Source of the DNA: Deltaproteobacteria bacterium
GTDB taxonomy: Bacteria > Myxococcota_A > Polyangia > Polyangiales > Polyangiaceae
Assembly (NCBI GenBank): GCA_003235365.1
Contig: QJWJ01000026.1
Location: 1-34,963, forward strand
DNA length: 34,963 nt
Direction of reading: 5' to 3'
The notes below the pieces were generated by a model. That model was not told the origin of the DNA and did not search any database. It was given only the letters and a program-made list of their open reading frames with translations. Below are positions 31,830 to 34,963 of the stretch, in pieces (position 1 is the first letter of the stretch; each line of letters begins with the position of its first letter). The translations under genes and the position numbers were made by a program.

Positions 31830-33701
31830 TCAATCCCGGGGACGGATCAATTGAAAGTACCGCCTGACGTAGAACTTGTACCCTGGGGGGATGTCGTCGC
31901 TTTGCAGAACCTCTTCAGCGACTGTCTTGTAATCCGTGTAGATCTTCTTGTACCCCCCCCCGGAGAACCCGCGTTCGGCGGCGCCGTAGACCACCTCGCT
32001 CGAAGCTTGCCCTTCGCCGCTGTCGATGCCCGCTGCAGCCACGTCTTGGACGTTGCCTTGGAGTTGTGGGCTGCTTTCCCCCTTCGGATCGGAGCCGGGA
32101 CTGTGTCCGGGATCGGAGCCCCCCTCGTTCGGGCCCCCTGAGCCGGCACCTGGAGTTTGCTGCCCCGCGGACGGGACGTCGATGTCGACGCTCTGACCTT
32201 GCCCCATTCCGAGCCGCAACTGCGGCTTGCCGCCCTTGCCTCGTTTGCCGTCCTTGGAGCCGGACTGTCCGGACTGTCCTTGCTGACCTCGCGCCGCCTG
32301 TCGAAACTTCTCGAGCATCTCGCGGCGCTTCGAGTTGTCGCCTTTGTTTTGTCGCAGCAGTTGTCGCAACTCTTCGAGCTGCTTTTTCAGTGCCTGCTTC
32401 TCTTGATCGCTCAGCTGCTTCTTTGCCATGCGGTTGAGCTCTTGAGCACCCTGGTCCAGGTGTTGCGCAGCGTCGCCCATCTCTTCCATCAGCTTGCGCG
32501 CCGCCTCGGCCAACTCTCGGTCGAGCTTCGACATCTGCTCGGCACCCTTGCCCGCGCGCTGCTTCTGGCGGTCCAGACGCTTGAGCTGTCGCTCAGTGCG
32601 TTGCAGCTGTTGTAGATCTTTCTGAGACAAGGAACCGCTTTGCTGTTTCTTCTTGTCCAGCAGCCGCTTGCGTTGCTCAGCGAGTTCCGCGCGTTGTTCG
32701 TCGAGACGCTGGGCGCGTTCGGCGTTTTGTTTCGCAGCGTCGTTCAACGCTTTGCGGAGACGATCGAGATCTTTCTTGCTGATGCGTTTGGGCTGATCCT
32801 TCAGCTTCTTGGCGAGTTCCTCGAGGGCGCGCTTGGCATCCGGAAGGTTCTTGGCTTGCAGGGCCTCGGCAGTGGGCTTGGAGAGCGTGCTCTTTTCCAG
32901 CTCACGGCTGAGCGCTTCGAGACCCTCGTCGAGGCCTTCCGTGGCGAGGGTGCTTTGGCCGACGAGGTTGCGTTCGAGTTCCTCGAGCCGCTTGAACACC
33001 TCTTCTCTATCCAAGCGTCGCGCGGCGATATCTTCGACCAGTGCGTTGAACTGGCGCAATGCTGCGATCGTTTCGGGATCCTCGGCGTGAGCCGCGAGTT
33101 CTTCGCTCGTCTCCCGAAGCAGGTCCACGTCGTCCCGCGGAAGGTCCAGCGGTTCGAACGTCGACACCGCGGCCGCCGGGACCCAGTACCGCGTGCGCAT
33201 TTCGAGCTTCGAAATGCCCACGACGCACAGCGCAAGCAGCACGCTAGCGAGGAGCCCGACCGGCAGCTTGATCGGTGCGGCTCTACGTGGGCTCAACTGC
33301 TGCGTGTGGACGAGCGCGTCGTCGATCGCCGCATCCATCAACTCCGATCGCCCGGGCTTTTCCGCGAACGCCAGGGCGTTGGCGATTCTGCCTGCTAGAT
33401 CGTGGTGGCGGTCGAGGGTCTGCGCTCCCCACAGCTCGGGACGACGCTGGGTGAATACCCGCACCAGGGCGATGCAGGGGATGAGGCTCGTGAGAATGAG
33501 CCCGATGAGGCTCCAACGCGGCAACGGGGTGGGAGAGGGCATTACCTTGAGCCACGTGAGGGCCCCAGCGGCGTAAATAAGCGGCACTGGCAAGGTGTCG
33601 GCAAGCGCGCGCAACACACGGGTCAACAACAAACGACCTACCGTGCGACTCGACGCGGCCCTGAGCTTCGATAGCTGTCTGTCTCTCTCCGCCTGCGTCA
33701 T
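31830..33701 (-). CDS. Membrane protein with long coiled coil, first gene of the MoxR operon
   Basis: The protein has 623 residues from ATG 33701 (MTQAERDRQL). GTG 33800 in the same frame is an alternative; a GGAAGG lies about 12 bases before the ATG. Two or three membrane helices lie near 28-80 and 150-170. Residues 180-480 are almost entirely charged heptads (K, E, Q, R, L), clearly coiled coil, with LEELAKKLKDQPKRISKKDLD-like blocks. A glycine/serine-rich linker (GQQGQSGQSGS and a G/P/S stretch) leads to a conserved end YKKIYTDYKTVAEEVLQSDD and FYVRRYFQLIRP. This recalls DUF4175-type proteins beside MoxR operons, but I hold that loosely. A 9-C tract is at 31953-31961 (plus strand). Confidence 0.82.
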   Translation of the reverse strand: MTQAERDRQLSKLRAASSRTVGRLLLTRVLRALADTLPVPLIYAAGALTWLKVMPSPTPLPRWSLIGLILTSLIPCIALVRVFTQRRPELWGAQTLDRHHDLAGRIANALAFAEKPGRSELMDAAIDDALVHTQQLSPRRAAPIKLPVGLLASVLLALCVVGISKLEMRTRYWVPAAAVSTFEPLDLPRDDVDLLRETSEELAAHAEDPETIAALRQFNALVEDIAARRLDREEVFKRLEELERNLVGQSTLATEGLDEGLEALSRELEKSTLSKPTAEALQAKNLPDAKRALEELAKKLKDQPKRISKKDLDRLRKALNDAAKQNAERAQRLDEQRAELAEQRKRLLDKKKQQSGSLSQKDLQQLQRTERQLKRLDRQKQRAGKGAEQMSKLDRELAEAARKLMEEMGDAAQHLDQGAQELNRMAKKQLSDQEKQALKKQLEELRQLLRQNKGDNSKRREMLEKFRQAARGQQGQSGQSGSKDGKRGKGGKPQLRLGMGQGQSVDIDVPSAGQQTPGAGSGGPNEGGSDPGHSPGSDPKGESSPQLQGNVQDVAAAGIDSGEGQASSEVVYGAAERGFSGGGYKKIYTDYKTVAEEVLQSDDIPPGYKFYVRRYFQLIRPRD

Positions 33702-34160
33702 TTGGCTGGAACCTTCCACGTTCGAGGACGATGCGCCTCCCGAGCGACGTGTCTGGCGAACAGCCTGGTCGGTCCCCGGAAGCCGAGCAAGCGTGGACAC
33801 CCCGTTTTGTCGAAAATTGGGCGGGCGGAGTGCGGATTCGCTGACGGTTGGGCCGACGCGGCCACACCCTTGCGGGAGCCGTCGCAGAATATCACACGCA
33901 TCGCACCCAAGCGTTGAGCCTGGGGATGGTCAGGACCGTACCCGAACCTCGTCGCGCTTCGAGGTGGCTTCGACACCGCTCTGGGGCTGCCGATTGCACC
34001 CTTTCGAAGTGCGCGGAGCGCTCGAAGACCGGTTGCGTGGGGTCCCGACGGGCGCAACGCAACCGAGCAGTGGGTTTAAAGTGGAGAATCGACGAGACAA
34101 AGGCTTGACCGAGCTGCCTCACTGAATTCGAATAGCGCGGCCCGGAGCAAGAAGCAGTCT
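33702..34160. promoter_or_regulatory. Divergent intergenic region with a promoter for the receiver gene
   Basis: 459 bases without a gene (360 if the upstream gene starts at GTG 33800). On the plus strand TTGACC (34105-34110), 17 bases, then TCGAAT (34128-34133) make a good sigma-70-like promoter 27 bases before ATG 34161. No promoter for the MoxR operon stood out. A few short frames are present but none is convincing. Confidence 0.5.
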
Positions 34161-34963
34161 ATGTCGAAAAACGAAGAAACACTCGTCCTCGTCGCTGACG
34201 ACGAACCCAGCACACTGGCCTTGGTGACCGCCCACGTTCGTTCGAAGGGGTTCAAAGTCGTCGAAGCATCGGATGGCGACATGGCCTGGAAACTCGCCCA
34301 CGAACATCTACCAGATTTGGTCATCCTGGACGTGATGATGCCAGGGATGAGCGGCTGGGAGGTGTGTCGAAAGATCCGCGAGTCACTCCCGCTGGCTCAC
34401 ACTGGAGTGATCATGCTGACCGGGATCGGTGAGCATCTCAACGAGATGACCTCGCCCCTTTACGGCGCGGATACTCACGTCGACAAGCCCTTCGAGTTCA
34501 GCGATCTCGATGACAAGATCGAAGAGACCTTGCGCAGCCGTCGGGAGGGCGCCTATGGCCGGCCCGATCACGCCGACGAGATTTCTCCGGAAGACGAGGA
34601 CACGCCGGAGCAAGTCCCTGCCGTCACTCAGCCGAGTCCTCCCATGAGCGACGCGATGGAAGCGGATGTGGCGTCGGAGCCACCATCGATGGTTTCCGTC
34701 GACGAAGACGAAGACGACGATGACGATGAAGCGCCCGAGTCCGAAGAAGAAGAGGTGAAGCCCAAGAAGGCTCCCGCGAAGAAGGCCGCCAAGCGCGCTT
34801 CTGCTCCGGAGGAGGATGCTGACGAGGTTGCACCTCCGGCGAAGAAAGCGGCGAAGAAGGCCGCCAAGAAAACGGTGAAGAAGACAGCCGCGAAGAAGGC
34901 CGCCAAAAAAGCGGTGAAGAAGACAGCCGCGAAGAAGGCCGCCAAAAAAGCGGTGAAGAAGAC
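34161..34963 (+). CDS. Response-regulator receiver protein with an acidic segment and histone-H1-like tail (partial)
   Basis: At least 267 residues from ATG 34161; the frame runs off the right edge. Residues 8-125 are a CheY-like receiver: acidic pair D13-D14, phosphoacceptor D57 in VILDVMMPG, the switch threonine in VIMLTGIGEH, and the lysine in THVDKPFEF. After about 130 comes an acidic, serine/proline-rich stretch (VDEDEDDDDDEAPESEEEE near 177-195). Then a lysine/alanine/proline tail begins (PKKAPAKKAAKRA), with KKTAAKKAAKKAV repeated. Such tails occur in histone H1 and bacterial H1-like proteins that bind DNA without sequence preference. There is no HTH output domain in the visible part. 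The sensor kinase is not in the window. Confidence 0.9.
   Translation, partial: MSKNEETLVLVADDEPSTLALVTAHVRSKGFKVVEASDGDMAWKLAHEHLPDLVILDVMMPGMSGWEVCRKIRESLPLAHTGVIMLTGIGEHLNEMTSPLYGADTHVDKPFEFSDLDDKIEETLRSRREGAYGRPDHADEISPEDEDTPEQVPAVTQPSPPMSDAMEADVASEPPSMVSVDEDEDDDDDEAPESEEEEVKPKKAPAKKAAKRASAPEEDADEVAPPAKKAAKKAAKKTVKKTAAKKAAKKAVKKTAAKKAAKKAVKK
34878..34963 (+). repeat. Perfect 39-bp tandem repeat coding for KKTAAKKAAKKAV
   Basis: Two identical 39-base units (34878-34916 and 34917-34955) and the first 8 bases of a third. They are in frame with the receiver gene and give 13 residues each. The array continues beyond the window. Confidence 0.95.

Noticed and set aside
34628..34945. Minus-strand frame rich in alanine and phenylalanine opposite the receiver gene's tail
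   Set aside because: It is the mirror of the lysine/alanine codons in the tail; no start signal.

Overview
The window is high-GC chromosomal DNA with dense, mostly intact genes on both strands. It most likely comes from a myxobacterium (Myxococcota, Polyangia-like). That placement is an inference from gene content: a MoxR/DUF58/vWA operon, a receiver protein with a lysine/alanine-rich histone-H1-like tail, long lipoproteins of unknown function, a small ribbon-helix-helix-like protein, and a strong G/C third-position bias. No complete mobile element, CRISPR array or rRNA was seen.

Layout. 1-1481 (-) is the 5' part of a membrane protein that joins a TIG-like and a PDZ-like region to a divergent NuoH-like membrane domain. 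1600-4615 (+) holds a SUKH (SMI1/KNR4) protein, a PhaR-type regulator, and an ECF sigma factor with its overlapping zinc-finger anti-sigma gene. 4677-7655 is a divergent glutathione pair: ggt (-) and a gshB-like gene (+). It is followed by glgP glycogen phosphorylase (7853-10372). 10604-13640 holds an S33 hydrolase (-), two overlapping unknown genes (+) and a phosphotransferase-fold protein (-). 13912-18269 (+) is housekeeping: rplU, rpmA, a terminator, a small membrane protein, mutL and miaA. 18294-20055 is a divergent GST / WYL-regulator pair with a perfect inverted repeat between them. tRNA-Lys(CUU) with its own promoter and terminator (-) lies at 20300-20372. A membrane-anchored sugar-dehydrogenase-like protein fused to cytochrome c follows (20507-22348, -).

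22349-24870 looks more accessory. It has a 622-base gap, a small RHH-like gene with a palindrome in its leader, a lipoprotein, and a tandem array of 43-bp units, each able to form two hairpins. 24871-33701 (-) is a five-gene MoxR-type operon, read in the order coiled-coil membrane protein, MoxR ATPase, DUF58, single-vWA membrane protein, double-vWA membrane protein. 34161-34963 (+) is a receiver-domain protein with an acidic stretch and then a K/A-rich tail encoded by perfect 39-bp repeats. It runs off the window.

How the genes fit together. Glutathione is made (gshB), used (GST) and degraded (ggt) by products encoded here. The ECF pair suggests envelope or stress signalling. The MoxR operon probably forms a chaperone-like complex at the inner membrane. 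The least explained items are the 43-bp hairpin array, the TIG-PDZ-NuoH-like fusion and the receiver/H1-tail protein.
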